Source: Cloacibacterium rupense | GTDB lineage: Bacteria; Bacteroidota; Bacteroidia; Flavobacteriales; Weeksellaceae | Length of the DNA: 64,000 nucleotides | Direction of reading: 5' to 3' | Assembly (NCBI RefSeq): GCF_014645495.1 | Contig: NZ_BMLV01000002.1 | Coordinates: 177,191-241,190 of the forward strand | Part shown: one piece after another, positions 15,576 to 23,316 of the stretch | Layout of the letters: each line of letters opens with the position of its first letter | How positions within the stretch are numbered: position 1 is the first letter of the stretch | The notes under the pieces: model-generated | Told to the model about the DNA's origin: nothing | The model's database searches: none | What the model saw: the letters and a program-made list of their open reading frames with translations, nothing else | Made by a program: the position numbers and the translations under genes

Positions 15576-17114
15576 ATGAACAGTTTGAAAAAATTATTAC
15601 CTTTTGCTGTTGTAGGTATCTTATCGGGAGCAACAACTTTTGGTGCTATCAAATACTTTGACAAAGATGGAGGAAACAATAGCGATTTTTCTTATTTCCA
15701 AGAAGCAAAAAACAATTCGCAATTTGCCGCATTGGGCGCAGCTAATGGAGAAGACTTTATAAAAGCTGCCAAAGTAACAGTTCCCACAGTGGTAACTATT
15801 AAAAATTATCAAAACAAAACTTCATCTAATAGAATGTCTGAGCAAGACCTATTTGATCAGTTTTTTGGTCCTTTTGGTAACCCTTTTGGGGACAATTCTC
15901 AGAGACAAAGACAGCAACAACCTCAACAAAATCAACCAGCCAGACCTTCTGGATTAGGTAGTGGCGTAATCATTTCACCAGATGGCTATATTATTTCTAA
16001 CAATCACGTGGTAGCTGGCGCTAACAAGCTAGAAGTGGTACTTAGTAATAAAAAAAGCTATATTGCTACCCTAGTTGGCACTGACCCAAGTACTGATATT
16101 GCTCTTTTAAAAATTGAAGAAAATGGCTTGCCATATTTAAATTTTGCTAACTCAGATTTGGTAGAAGTTGGCCAATGGGTGCTAGCAGTAGGAAATCCTT
16201 TAGGATTAAATTCTACCGTAACTGCAGGTATTGTTTCTGCAAAAGGAAGAAGTATTGATTTACTGAGTAGAAATTCTAGAACCCCTATAGAAAGTTTCAT
16301 TCAAACCGATGCTGCCATCAATCCTGGTAATTCTGGAGGAGCTCTAGTAAATACAAATGGTGATTTAATCGGTATAAACTCTGCAATATCTTCTAACACT
16401 GGATATTACGAAGGATACGGCTTTGCAGTGCCTGCAAACTTAGCTAAGAAAGTGGTTGAGGATATTAAAAAATTTGGTTTAGTTCAGAGAGGCTTCTTAG
16501 GAGTAGGCTCATTAGATTTATCAGATGAAGACCAAGTTGCAGTTTACAACAGTCAAAACAAAACCAATCTTAAATCAGGAAGCGGTATATACATTAGAGA
16601 AATTTCAGAAAATTCTGGTGCTGAAGATGCAGGACTTAAAAAAGGAGACATCATTACAAAAATTGACAATTCTAAGATAGATTCTTTTGCTGATTTATCT
16701 GCAGCCATTGGAAGCAAAAGACCTGGTGATAAAGTATCTGTAACCTATTTAAGAGATGGTAGACAGCAAACTGCTAATGTAACATTAAAAGACCAAAAAG
16801 GAAATACATCTTTCAGAAGTAAAGCTGACCTAACCGTTACAGAAAAAATAGGTGGAGAATTCCAAGAATTAAGCGATAGATTTAAAATAGATTACGGATT
16901 AAACAGTGGCGTAATTGCAAGAAATATAGTAGATGGTGGTGAGCTTGCTAAAATCGGAATATACGATAACTACATTATTACTGAAATCAATGGAAAACCA
17001 GTAAACACACAAAAAGATGTAGAAAGAATCCTTAATAATTACAAGGGAAATGTACAAATTAAGTTTTTAGACGAATACGGCAGAAACTATTCCAAAGGTT
17101 TCAAAATGCCTTAA
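15576..17114 (+). CDS. HtrA/Deg family periplasmic serine protease
   Basis: A 512-residue protein with an N-terminal signal/anchor helix (about 5-27), a Gln/Asn-rich linker (about 105-128), a trypsin-like protease domain and two PDZ domains (about 310-400 and 420-505). The catalytic triad is His144 (SNNHVVAG), Asp174 (STDIALLKI) and Ser253 (NPGNSGGAL). HtrA proteases degrade or refold damaged envelope proteins and are usually stress-induced; the operator-like repeats in the promoter agree with regulation. Whether it corresponds to DegP, DegQ or DegS cannot be decided by sequence; two PDZ domains argue against DegS. It is monocistronic with a strong terminator. Confidence 0.94.
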   Translation: MNSLKKLLPFAVVGILSGATTFGAIKYFDKDGGNNSDFSYFQEAKNNSQFAALGAANGEDFIKAAKVTVPTVVTIKNYQNKTSSNRMSEQDLFDQFFGPFGNPFGDNSQRQRQQQPQQNQPARPSGLGSGVIISPDGYIISNNHVVAGANKLEVVLSNKKSYIATLVGTDPSTDIALLKIEENGLPYLNFANSDLVEVGQWVLAVGNPLGLNSTVTAGIVSAKGRSIDLLSRNSRTPIESFIQTDAAINPGNSGGALVNTNGDLIGINSAISSNTGYYEGYGFAVPANLAKKVVEDIKKFGLVQRGFLGVGSLDLSDEDQVAVYNSQNKTNLKSGSGIYIREISENSGAEDAGLKKGDIITKIDNSKIDSFADLSAAIGSKRPGDKVSVTYLRDGRQQTANVTLKDQKGNTSFRSKADLTVTEKIGGEFQELSDRFKIDYGLNSGVIARNIVDGGELAKIGIYDNYIITEINGKPVNTQKDVERILNNYKGNVQIKFLDEYGRNYSKGFKMP

Positions 17115-17134
17115 AACATAACAATCACTTTAAT

Positions 17135-17174
17135 AAAATGCCTTCCAGATTTTGATTTCGGAAGGCATTTTTTT
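17135..17174 (+). terminator. Terminator after htrA
   Basis: A perfect 12-bp stem (17135-17146 with 17160-17171) with a 13-base loop and a T run. The left arm repeats the sequence AAAATGCCTT that also forms the end of the coding region (17104-17113). It may also act on the minus-strand gene that ends at 17177. Confidence 0.9.
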
Positions 17175-17176
17175 AT

Positions 17177-17617
17177 TTATTTGGTTGGTAAATGTTGTTT
17201 TTTTCTTTCGTAAATAATCTCTACTACTTTGCCTCCAATCCATGAAAAAGGGAAATAAATAATAAAAATTAAAATTTTGTAAAAAGTAGGATGGTAAGGA
17301 AAAATAATAATGTCTAGCATGGCTATGAAAAGCATCATAAAGCCAATTAAAATAGCATAAGCTACCTTTGCATATTTGACAACTATAGCAGTTACAATTC
17401 CTCCTACTGTAGCTCCGATACCAGATGAAAAAAGCAAAGTCCAGAAAAAGCCTGAATCTCCCTTTACACTATACAAGACTTTTTCCCAATGCTCAAAAGG
17501 TGACAATCCGTTATAGCTTTCACTCCAAGATGAATCTATTCTTACACCAAGAGAAATAATGACTGCTGCTACACCCAGTCCCATTAAAACGCCTAATGTA
17601 TTTCTTATAAAATTCAT
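17177..17617 (-). CDS. Small four-helix membrane protein, function unknown
   Basis: A 146-residue hydrophobic protein with four likely transmembrane helices (about residues 5-26, 57-82, 86-105 and 112-131) and a basic C-terminus (ERKKQHLPTK). I recognise no domain or catalytic residues. The start codon abuts the stop codon of ridA, so both genes are probably expressed together. Confidence 0.7.
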   Translation of the reverse strand: MNFIRNTLGVLMGLGVAAVIISLGVRIDSSWSESYNGLSPFEHWEKVLYSVKGDSGFFWTLLFSSGIGATVGGIVTAIVVKYAKVAYAILIGFMMLFIAMLDIIIFPYHPTFYKILIFIIYFPFSWIGGKVVEIIYERKKQHLPTK

Positions 17618-18001
17618 TTAGAATTGGTGTGCAATCATTGATATTTCTACACTTACATTCTTAGGAAGGCAAGACACTTGTACGGTTTCTCTAGCTGGAT
17701 AATTATTAGCATCTAGATACGAGGCATACACTTCGTTCATTGCCGCAAAATCGTCCATACTTTTTAAGAAAATAGTTGCTTTTACTACATTAGAAAAAGA
17801 CATACCAGCCTCTTCTAAAATAGCCTTTAAGTTTTTCATAACCTGATGTGTTTCTTTTTCGATTCCATCTTCTAAATTACCAGATATCGGATCAATAGGA
17901 ATTTGCCCAGAAATATACAAAACTCCATTAATAAAGTTAGCCTGAGAATAAGGGCCAATAGCTGCAGGCGCATTGCTGGTAGAAATTATTTTCTTGCTCA
18001 T
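17618..18001 (-). CDS. ridA: RidA family reactive enamine/imine deaminase
   Basis: A 127-residue protein of the YjgF/YER057c/UK114 family. RidA hydrolyses reactive 2-aminoacrylate and related enamines to ketoacids, protecting PLP enzymes such as the branched-chain aminotransferase. Typical parts are APAAIGPYSQA at the N-terminus, LYISGQIPIDP and, near the end, YPARETVQVSCLPK with the substrate-binding Arg. The length is normal for the trimeric family. A good TAnnTTTG box lies upstream, and the gene directly precedes the small membrane protein gene. Confidence 0.95.
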   Translation of the reverse strand: MSKKIISTSNAPAAIGPYSQANFINGVLYISGQIPIDPISGNLEDGIEKETHQVMKNLKAILEEAGMSFSNVVKATIFLKSMDDFAAMNEVYASYLDANNYPARETVQVSCLPKNVSVEISMIAHQF

Positions 18002-18058
18002 TTTCTTCTTTTATTTCTAAATTAATTTCATCTACTAGAAATGTAATATAAGATTTCG

Positions 18059-18066
18059 CAAATATA
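18059..18066 (-). promoter_or_regulatory. -7 box of ridA
   Basis: On the minus strand TATATTTG fits TAnnTTTG, 58 bases upstream of the ATG at 18001 and just past the end of lptD. Confidence 0.6.
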
Positions 18067-18082
18067 TATTTTTTATGTTAAT

Positions 18083-20677
18083 CTAAAAAGTGGTAGTAGA
18101 AGATGGTGTAAAACTTCTTTCTTTGTACTTCACTGCATCTTTTAGGATATTTGCTTTAATACTGATAAAAAAGTCATAGACTTTGTACTGCCCAAAAGGA
18201 ACCCAATTAAAACTAAAAGTGAAACTTCTCTGGTCTCTATTGAAGCCTAACCTAGTATAAGCTAACTTTTTCGAAACAAAATCATAATTGGTATTACCAG
18301 AAAGACTCCAATATGGTGTTAATTTCAAGGTACTATCTACACCTACTGATGCTATTTGCGTTCCAAATTTTGTAGCATTTCTAGAGTAACCATAGTTCAC
18401 ATTCAGGTTGAGAGTCCATGGTTGTTGAAATCTGGCATAATTGTCATCATCAAAACTATAGACTTCATTTCTAATTTCTCCTTTTGTTTTATATTTTTTT
18501 GAAAGGTCTTCTTTTTTGCAAAAAATCTCTTGACTTAAAGGAACTGAGAATCCTAAAGTAAAATTCTGAACACTAAAATGTCCGAAATTTTCTACTCTAG
18601 TCCCTACATTTTCTCCTGGCGCAAAAATAATTTGGTATGGGTCTATCGTCATACTAGAATTCACGCTTACTTTGTTTTGAAAGAATGAAGTTTGTGTACT
18701 AACATTGATTACAGACCATTTGAATTTTTCTGCAGCAAAGTTATACCCTCCAGAAATGTTAAGCGTTTCAAAAATTTTAATCTTTTTAACTCCAGTAGAA
18801 TCAGATTTGCTCCTCACTTTCATTTCTAGGTTATTGCTAATATTAAAACCTATTGATTGTTGCAAACCTTGACTAGGACTACCAAACATTCCTCCATCAA
18901 AAATAGAATACGAGGTAAGAATCCCTCTTTCGTTGTAGTAATTTTTATAATATCCAAAACTACTTTTCCCGAAATCTGGGCTATAATTAAAACTTATGCT
19001 CGGCGTAACCATGTGTCTTATCGCTTGGATTTTAGAATTATTTCCAAATTTTAACATGCCATACAACACGGTTTGCAAACTAGCTGAAGCAGAGTAGGTA
19101 GAGTACCCCGAAATATTTTTATTTTGAATTGTCTCTACTTGATTATTGATAGGGTTATAATTTCTAGTAATGGTTTTGGTCGTAAAAACATTGTCTACAT
19201 TTCCTGAAAGAGAAAAGGTAAAATATTTTGCAACAGTAGTATTTGTACTTAATGAGATATTATTCTTTGCGCCAGTTTGCATATTATCCCACATGGTTTT
19301 GGTAAACAAATCATCATTTTTAACTCCAGAAACATAGTTGCTAAATTGCAAACCTGTGTTGACATTAATATTCTCTAGAAGCCCAGTTCTTACACCGGTT
19401 TTAGGTTTAAATAAGTAAAACTGATTAATTGCTACATTTAACTGTGGCAATCTAATATCGGTAAGCCCTGTATTAAAGTTTTGAGAATAACTGCCCGTTC
19501 CAGTAATGGTAATCGGTAAATTCAGAAATCTTTTGGTAATACTTACTGTAGAGTTTTGTTGCGCATTGAGCACATTCTGATTAAAAATATTATTATTGTT
19601 GACCGTATTATTATAGAATTTATTACTCGTGATATTTACCGAAGCACTAAATGTGAAAAAAGGATTAGCTTTGGAATCCTGAGTATGTGTCCACGCAATA
19701 CTATACAAACTACTTTTACTGTAATTATCTAGACCTTTAATTCCTCTTATGGTGTTGCCCATTTCAGCTCTGAAAGAGCCATTGTATCGGTATTTTTTTC
19801 TGTAATTAACCTCTGGTCTTATATTCCAACTTCCTTTGGTATAATAGTCTAAATAGGCTTTAAGGTCAAAATGTTCACCTAAGGGCTGATACCACCCCAA
19901 ACCATTGAGGAAAAAGCCTACTTCTTGTCTTTCTCCGAAACTAGGGATTAGAATTCCCGCCATTCTTTTCTCTGTCATTGGCAAAATTGCAAAAGGCAAA
20001 ATAAGCGGCGTAGGCACTTGCTCTATATACATTTGTATAGGGCCAGTAATGAGCTTAGAATTGTCTTTGTTTTTTACCAATTTGATATCTGGAGCCAGAA
20101 GATAATAATCTGCTATAGTGTCTTTTTTCTTTAGAAAATACTCATCTGTAGTATATTTACCTCTTTTTAAAAAGAAGACAGAATCACTTACTTTTTTAGT
20201 TTTTTCTGCTACAATTACACCTTCACTTTCCTCAGTTCTTGCATTATACGCAATTGCTTGTTTGGTTTTATAATTATAATTAAAGTCATTATATTCATAC
20301 TTTTTGCCACCTTGCGTAGCTATAGCTGGTTCTATAACTTTTCCTAAAGAATCTATCTTTCCTCTGGCATAAATCATTCCTTTATCCCAATCTATTTGTA
20401 TATAATCTGCATTAATCTTCATATCTTGGTATGAGACTTCTGCATTGGTATTAAGGTAAGTCATTTTTTTCTGAACATCACTACGCTCTCTGTCTGCTTT
20501 TGAGCGAACAACGTCATCCAATTCTTCTTTTTCAATTTTCACCGTATCGTTTTTTACAACAGTTACGGTTTTATCACTATTTTTCTTAGAATCTTCTAGC
20601 TTATTTTGTGCTAAAAAATTGTTAAAAATTAGGATAATTAAAATTTGTAGGGTATTTTTGAAAATGTTTTTAAACAA
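18083..20677 (-). CDS. lptD: LPS-assembly protein LptD (outer membrane)
   Basis: About 864 residues. After the signal peptide come an OstA/LptA-like beta-jellyroll domain (roughly 80-230; VSYQDMKINADYIQIDW, MIYARGKIDSLG) and a large C-terminal barrel that begins with PFAILPMTEKRMAGILIPSFG and continues with many beta strands. LptD with LptE inserts lipopolysaccharide into the outer leaflet. The reading frame is open up to a TTG at 20701, but that TTG is part of a TAATTTTG promoter box (20706-20699). The next TTG at 20677 gives an ideal signal peptide (MFKNIFKNTL, hydrophobic core, FLAQ) and is taken as the start. The divergent amidase gene begins at 20721. Confidence 0.9.
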   Translation of the reverse strand: MFKNIFKNTLQILIILIFNNFLAQNKLEDSKKNSDKTVTVVKNDTVKIEKEELDDVVRSKADRERSDVQKKMTYLNTNAEVSYQDMKINADYIQIDWDKGMIYARGKIDSLGKVIEPAIATQGGKKYEYNDFNYNYKTKQAIAYNARTEESEGVIVAEKTKKVSDSVFFLKRGKYTTDEYFLKKKDTIADYYLLAPDIKLVKNKDNSKLITGPIQMYIEQVPTPLILPFAILPMTEKRMAGILIPSFGERQEVGFFLNGLGWYQPLGEHFDLKAYLDYYTKGSWNIRPEVNYRKKYRYNGSFRAEMGNTIRGIKGLDNYSKSSLYSIAWTHTQDSKANPFFTFSASVNITSNKFYNNTVNNNNIFNQNVLNAQQNSTVSITKRFLNLPITITGTGSYSQNFNTGLTDIRLPQLNVAINQFYLFKPKTGVRTGLLENINVNTGLQFSNYVSGVKNDDLFTKTMWDNMQTGAKNNISLSTNTTVAKYFTFSLSGNVDNVFTTKTITRNYNPINNQVETIQNKNISGYSTYSASASLQTVLYGMLKFGNNSKIQAIRHMVTPSISFNYSPDFGKSSFGYYKNYYNERGILTSYSIFDGGMFGSPSQGLQQSIGFNISNNLEMKVRSKSDSTGVKKIKIFETLNISGGYNFAAEKFKWSVINVSTQTSFFQNKVSVNSSMTIDPYQIIFAPGENVGTRVENFGHFSVQNFTLGFSVPLSQEIFCKKEDLSKKYKTKGEIRNEVYSFDDDNYARFQQPWTLNLNVNYGYSRNATKFGTQIASVGVDSTLKLTPYWSLSGNTNYDFVSKKLAYTRLGFNRDQRSFTFSFNWVPFGQYKVYDFFISIKANILKDAVKYKERSFTPSSTTTF

Positions 20678-20698
20678 GGTTTCTATTAAATTAGGCCT

Positions 20699-20706
20699 CA
20701 AAATTA
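20699..20706 (-). promoter_or_regulatory. Candidate lptD -7 box overlapping the upstream TTG
   Basis: On the minus strand TAATTTTG fits TAnnTTTG. A near mirror image, TAATTTTTG (20708-20716, one base longer), lies on the plus strand towards the amidase gene, so the very short gap looks like a face-to-face promoter pair. Confidence 0.5.
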
Positions 20707-20720
20707 ATAATTTTTGAAAA

Positions 20721-21998
20721 ATGAAACTACAACATCTTCTAATTAATATAACTTTAACAGTATTTTTATTACTTTCTGCTCATTTTAATGCTCAAAAAAA
20801 GTTTACAGTAGTACTAGATGCTGGCCACGGAGGCAAAGACATAGGAGCAACAAGAAAATACTCTGATCTTGGCACCGTTATGGAAAAAGATGTTACGCTA
20901 GCCATTATTCTAAAATTAGGAAAACTCCTTGAAAAAAATAAAGACTTTAAAGTAATATATACAAGAAAAATAGATGAATTCCCCTCTTTGCTAGACAGAA
21001 CCAACCTTGCTAATAGAAATCATGCAGATTTATTCATTTCTGTACACGTAAATTCTTCTAAAACATCAAGCACATCTGCCCAAGGAACAGAAACTTTTGT
21101 ACAGGGTCCAGCCCAGAACAAAACCAATCTTGAAATTGCAAAAGCAGAAAATGATGTAATTTTTCTAGATGCAAAAGACAAGGAAGTATTTGCTTCTTAT
21201 GACCCAGATTCTCCAGAATCTCTAATTGCACTAAAAATCCAACAAAGTAAATACCTAGAAGCTAGTTTATACATAGGAAATTACGTAGAAGACAATCTTG
21301 TAAAAAACGGTAAAAGACCATCTAGAGGTGTAAAACAACAAAACTTGCACGTTCTGAGAATGAATGCAATGCCCTCAATCCTAATAGAAACAGGTTTTGT
21401 AAACAATTATGAAGACGCCTCTTATATCACCTCTGAAGATGGGCAAAATGAAATTGCAGGATCAATTTATGATGCAATTGTCACTTACAAAAAAAAGATG
21501 GAAAGGAATCAAAAAAAAGAAGAAGAAAAACCTAAAGAGCTTCCTCTGAAAAATGATTTTAGAGTACTATTAATGAGCACTCCTAACAAATATATAGAAA
21601 ACGACCCTGCCCTTAAAGGTCTTAAATATATACTTACAATTAAAGAAAATGGACTTTACAAATATTACTATAGTGTAACAAATTTTGCTTCTATTAAAGA
21701 TGCCAATCTGAAAACAGCCAAAGATGCTGGCTTTAGAAATGCAACAGCTATTAGCTTTATCCCTAACCAAAAAATGAACACAGGATATTATAGAATAGAA
21801 GTATATACTGGAAAAGAAAAACTTCCTAAGTCATCTCCTATTCTAAAAACACTAGAAAATGTAGAAAGAGAAAAAGCAGATGGCACTTTTTATTATACTT
21901 ATGGCAATGTAAGTTCTCTAGAAGCGGCTATAAAACTTCAAAAAGAATTAGAAGACAAAGGAATTAACAATACTGTTATTGAAAAAGTTTATAAATAG
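20721..21998 (+). CDS. N-acetylmuramoyl-L-alanine amidase (Amidase_3) with C-terminal SPOR-like part
   Basis: A 425-residue exported protein: signal peptide (about 1-24, ending FNAQ), then a zinc-dependent Amidase_3 domain. The zinc ligands are visible as His36 in LDAGHGGKD, the Glu in MEKDVTLAI and the His in FISVHVNS, with the catalytic Glu in SILIETGFVNN. A Lys/Glu-rich linker (about 258-278) leads to a C-terminal region with repeated alpha/beta pattern (YRIEVYTGKEKLP, FYYTYGNVSSLEAA) like a SPOR peptidoglycan-binding domain. It cleaves between MurNAc and the stem peptide, as needed for cell separation. It is divergent from lptD, another envelope biogenesis gene. Confidence 0.92.
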   Translation: MKLQHLLINITLTVFLLLSAHFNAQKKFTVVLDAGHGGKDIGATRKYSDLGTVMEKDVTLAIILKLGKLLEKNKDFKVIYTRKIDEFPSLLDRTNLANRNHADLFISVHVNSSKTSSTSAQGTETFVQGPAQNKTNLEIAKAENDVIFLDAKDKEVFASYDPDSPESLIALKIQQSKYLEASLYIGNYVEDNLVKNGKRPSRGVKQQNLHVLRMNAMPSILIETGFVNNYEDASYITSEDGQNEIAGSIYDAIVTYKKKMERNQKKEEEKPKELPLKNDFRVLLMSTPNKYIENDPALKGLKYILTIKENGLYKYYYSVTNFASIKDANLKTAKDAGFRNATAISFIPNQKMNTGYYRIEVYTGKEKLPKSSPILKTLENVEREKADGTFYYTYGNVSSLEAAIKLQKELEDKGINNTVIEKVYK

Positions 21999-22010
21999 CA
22001 CCAAAAAAAG

Positions 22011-22041
22011 TTTGTAATTTAAAAAAAAGTTTATACTTTTG
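22011..22041 (+). promoter_or_regulatory. tRNA-Glu promoter (TTTG-N19-TACTTTTG)
   Basis: TTTG at 22011-22014 and TACTTTTG at 22034-22041 have exactly 19 bases between them. CACCC follows the -7 box. The sequence is nearly the same as in the rpsT promoter 149 bases downstream. Confidence 0.92.
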
Positions 22042-22060
22042 CACCCTGAAAAAAATCACT

Positions 22061-22132
22061 GGCCTATTCGTCTAGTGGTTAGGACTCAAGATTTTCATTC
22101 TTGCAACAGGGGTTCGATTCCCCTATAGGCTA
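22061..22132 (+). tRNA. tRNA-Glu (anticodon TTC), copy 1
   Basis: A 72-base cloverleaf: acceptor arms GGCCTAT and ATAGGCT (with a terminal G.U pair), D arm GTC/GAC, anticodon arm CAAGA/TCTTG with loop TTTTCAT giving anticodon TTC, T arm AGGGG/CCCCT with TTCGATT. The 3' CCA is not encoded. A classical promoter lies just upstream. Confidence 0.97.
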
Positions 22133-22159
22133 CAAAAAATAAAAAAAGTAAAAAATAAT

Positions 22160-22190
22160 TTTGCAAATTAAAAAAAAGTTTTTATCTTTG
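22160..22190 (+). promoter_or_regulatory. rpsT promoter (TTTG-N19-TATCTTTG)
   Basis: TTTG at 22160-22163 and TATCTTTG at 22183-22190 are separated by 19 bases and followed by CACCC. Base by base it resembles the upstream tRNA-Glu promoter, which suggests a duplication. Confidence 0.92.
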
Positions 22191-22211
22191 CACCCAAGTT
22201 TTTAGAAAGTT

Positions 22212-22466
22212 ATGGCAAATCATAAATCAGCACTTAAAAGAATCAGACAATCTGAAAAAAGAAGATTGAGAAACAGATACTATCACAAAACTGCTAGAAC
22301 AGCTGTGAAAGTACTTAGAAATGAAGAGAACAAAGCAGCTGCTACTGAGCAATTGCCTAAAGTAATCTCTTTATTAGACAAATTAGTAAAGAAAAACATT
22401 ATTCACAAGAATAAGGCTGCTAACTTAAAAAGCAAGTTAACTAAGCACGTTAACAAGTTAGCGTAA
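22212..22466 (+). CDS. rpsT: 30S ribosomal protein S20 (bS20)
   Basis: An 84-residue, very basic, helical protein starting [18 protein letters not shown], the standard S20 N-terminus, with HKTARTAVK and the C-terminal [17 protein letters not shown]20 binds 16S rRNA early in small-subunit assembly. Length is normal. The gene lies between two tRNA-Glu genes; the second begins 11 bases after the stop codon, without its own promoter, so it is most likely processed from the rpsT mRNA. Confidence 0.97.
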   Translation: MANHKSALKRIRQSEKRRLRNRYYHKTARTAVKVLRNEENKAAATEQLPKVISLLDKLVKKNIIHKNKAANLKSKLTKHVNKLA

Positions 22467-22477
22467 GAATAATATTT

Positions 22478-22549
22478 GGCCCGTTCGTCTATCGGTTAGG
22501 ACTCAAGATTTTCATTCTTGCAAGAGGGGTTCGATTCCCCTACGGGCTA
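22478..22549 (+). tRNA. tRNA-Glu (anticodon TTC), copy 2
   Basis: A 72-base cloverleaf nearly identical to copy 1, differing mainly in the acceptor stem (GGCCCGT/ACGGGCT), the D loop and the variable region. The anticodon loop is again TTTTCAT. The CCA end is not encoded. It is followed directly by a terminator and seems to be co-transcribed with rpsT. Confidence 0.97.
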
Positions 22550-22550
22550 C

Positions 22551-22582
22551 AAAACCTTCGGATTATTCCGAAGGTTTTTTGT
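22551..22582 (+). terminator. Terminator of the rpsT-tRNA-Glu transcript
   Basis: A perfect 12-bp stem (22551-22562 with 22567-22578), 4-base loop and T run. Confidence 0.93.
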
Positions 22583-22589
22583 TTTTTCT

Positions 22590-22597
22590 TATCTTTG
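22590..22597 (+). promoter_or_regulatory. -7 box of aroQ
   Basis: TATCTTTG fits TAnnTTTG, directly behind the preceding terminator and 22 bases before the ATG at 22620. Confidence 0.6.
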
Positions 22598-22619
22598 ATA
22601 CATAATTACAAATATAAAA

Positions 22620-23024
22620 ATGAAAATATTAATCATCAATGGGCCTAATCTCAATTTATTAGGAACTCGTGAACCTGAAATTTATGGCAACACCAGCATG
22701 CAAGATGTCTTAGATCAATTAAAAGCTCAGTTCTCTGAACATGAATTGATGTATTATCAATCTAACTATGAGGGTGGTATAATAGATAGAATTCAAAATG
22801 ATGATTACGACGCATTGGTGATTAATCCTGGCGCTTTTACACACTACTCTTTCGCGATTGCTGACGCGCTTAAAAACCTTAAAAAAAGAAAAATAGAGGT
22901 GCACATCAGTAATATCTATCAACGTGAAGAATTCAGGCAGAAATCAGTGACTGCGGCTTATACAAATGCTGTACTTTCTGGTTTCGGAATAGAAGGATAT
23001 AGATTGGCCGTATTGAGTTTATAA
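22620..23024 (+). CDS. aroQ: Type II 3-dehydroquinate dehydratase
   Basis: A 134-residue enzyme of the shikimate pathway that dehydrates 3-dehydroquinate to 3-dehydroshikimate. The N-terminus IINGPNLNLLGTREPEIYG carries the active-site Arg17 and Tyr22. SNYEGGIID and INPGAFTHYS contribute the substrate-binding Asn and His, and EVHISNIYQREEFR is the conserved C-terminal part. The length is close to the family's usual 140-150 residues. It is a single gene between its own -7 box and a terminator. Confidence 0.96.
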   Translation: MKILIINGPNLNLLGTREPEIYGNTSMQDVLDQLKAQFSEHELMYYQSNYEGGIIDRIQNDDYDALVINPGAFTHYSFAIADALKNLKKRKIEVHISNIYQREEFRQKSVTAAYTNAVLSGFGIEGYRLAVLSL

Positions 23025-23046
23025 CTCTCTAAAAATATAAAATGTG

Positions 23047-23086
23047 AAAATCCTTTCATTATTTAGAATATTGAAAGGATTTTTTA
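23047..23086 (+). terminator. Terminator after aroQ
   Basis: A perfect 12-bp stem (23047-23058 with 23072-23083), 13-base loop and T run. Confidence 0.88.
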
Positions 23087-23102
23087 TATGTATCTTTTTT
23101 TT

Positions 23103-23215
23103 GTAAAAAACTCTTCTTTGCGCTCCGGCGTAGGTGGAGCTCTCCCGAAATGCTTTGGCAGTAGCCTTGGCTTTGGGAAGCGGGAACCGAAGACGGAAAT
23201 AGCGCCCAAATAAAA
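23103..23215. repeat. G+C-rich structured intergenic element, possibly a dispersed repeat
   Basis: Between aroQ and pckA lies an island of markedly higher G+C (36 of 60 bases at 23121-23180 by hand count). It has nested inverted repeats: GCGCT (23120-23124) with AGCGC (23201-23205), and TCCCG with CGGGA. A short minus-strand reading frame crosses it, with a stretch reading RYFRLRFPLPKAKATAK, which looks like an accidental translation of the repeat. From memory, similar GC-rich elements recur between genes of flavobacteria; only one copy is present here. Confidence 0.55.
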
Positions 23216-23258
23216 ATTTAAACGTTTTTATGTTATTTACATTAAAGAAATGTAAGTT

Positions 23259-23295
23259 CAAAAAAAATCCTCAACTTACGCTAAGGATTTTTTGG
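23259..23295 (-). terminator. Terminator of pckA
   Basis: On the minus strand AAAAAATCCT and AGGATTTTTT (23284-23293 with 23262-23271) form a stem followed by a T run. Confidence 0.75.
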
Positions 23296-23316
23296 TTGTT
23301 TTGAATTGGATAAAAA

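Noticed and set aside
22061..22549. tRNA-Glu copies as attachment sites of an integrated element
   Set aside because: Only rpsT lies between them; no integrase or direct repeat at the tRNA 3' ends is seen.
23019..23261. Minus-strand reading frame of 80 codons across the G+C-rich island
   Set aside because: It overlaps the aroQ end and its terminator, has no promoter or family pattern and seems to be a chance frame in a repeat.
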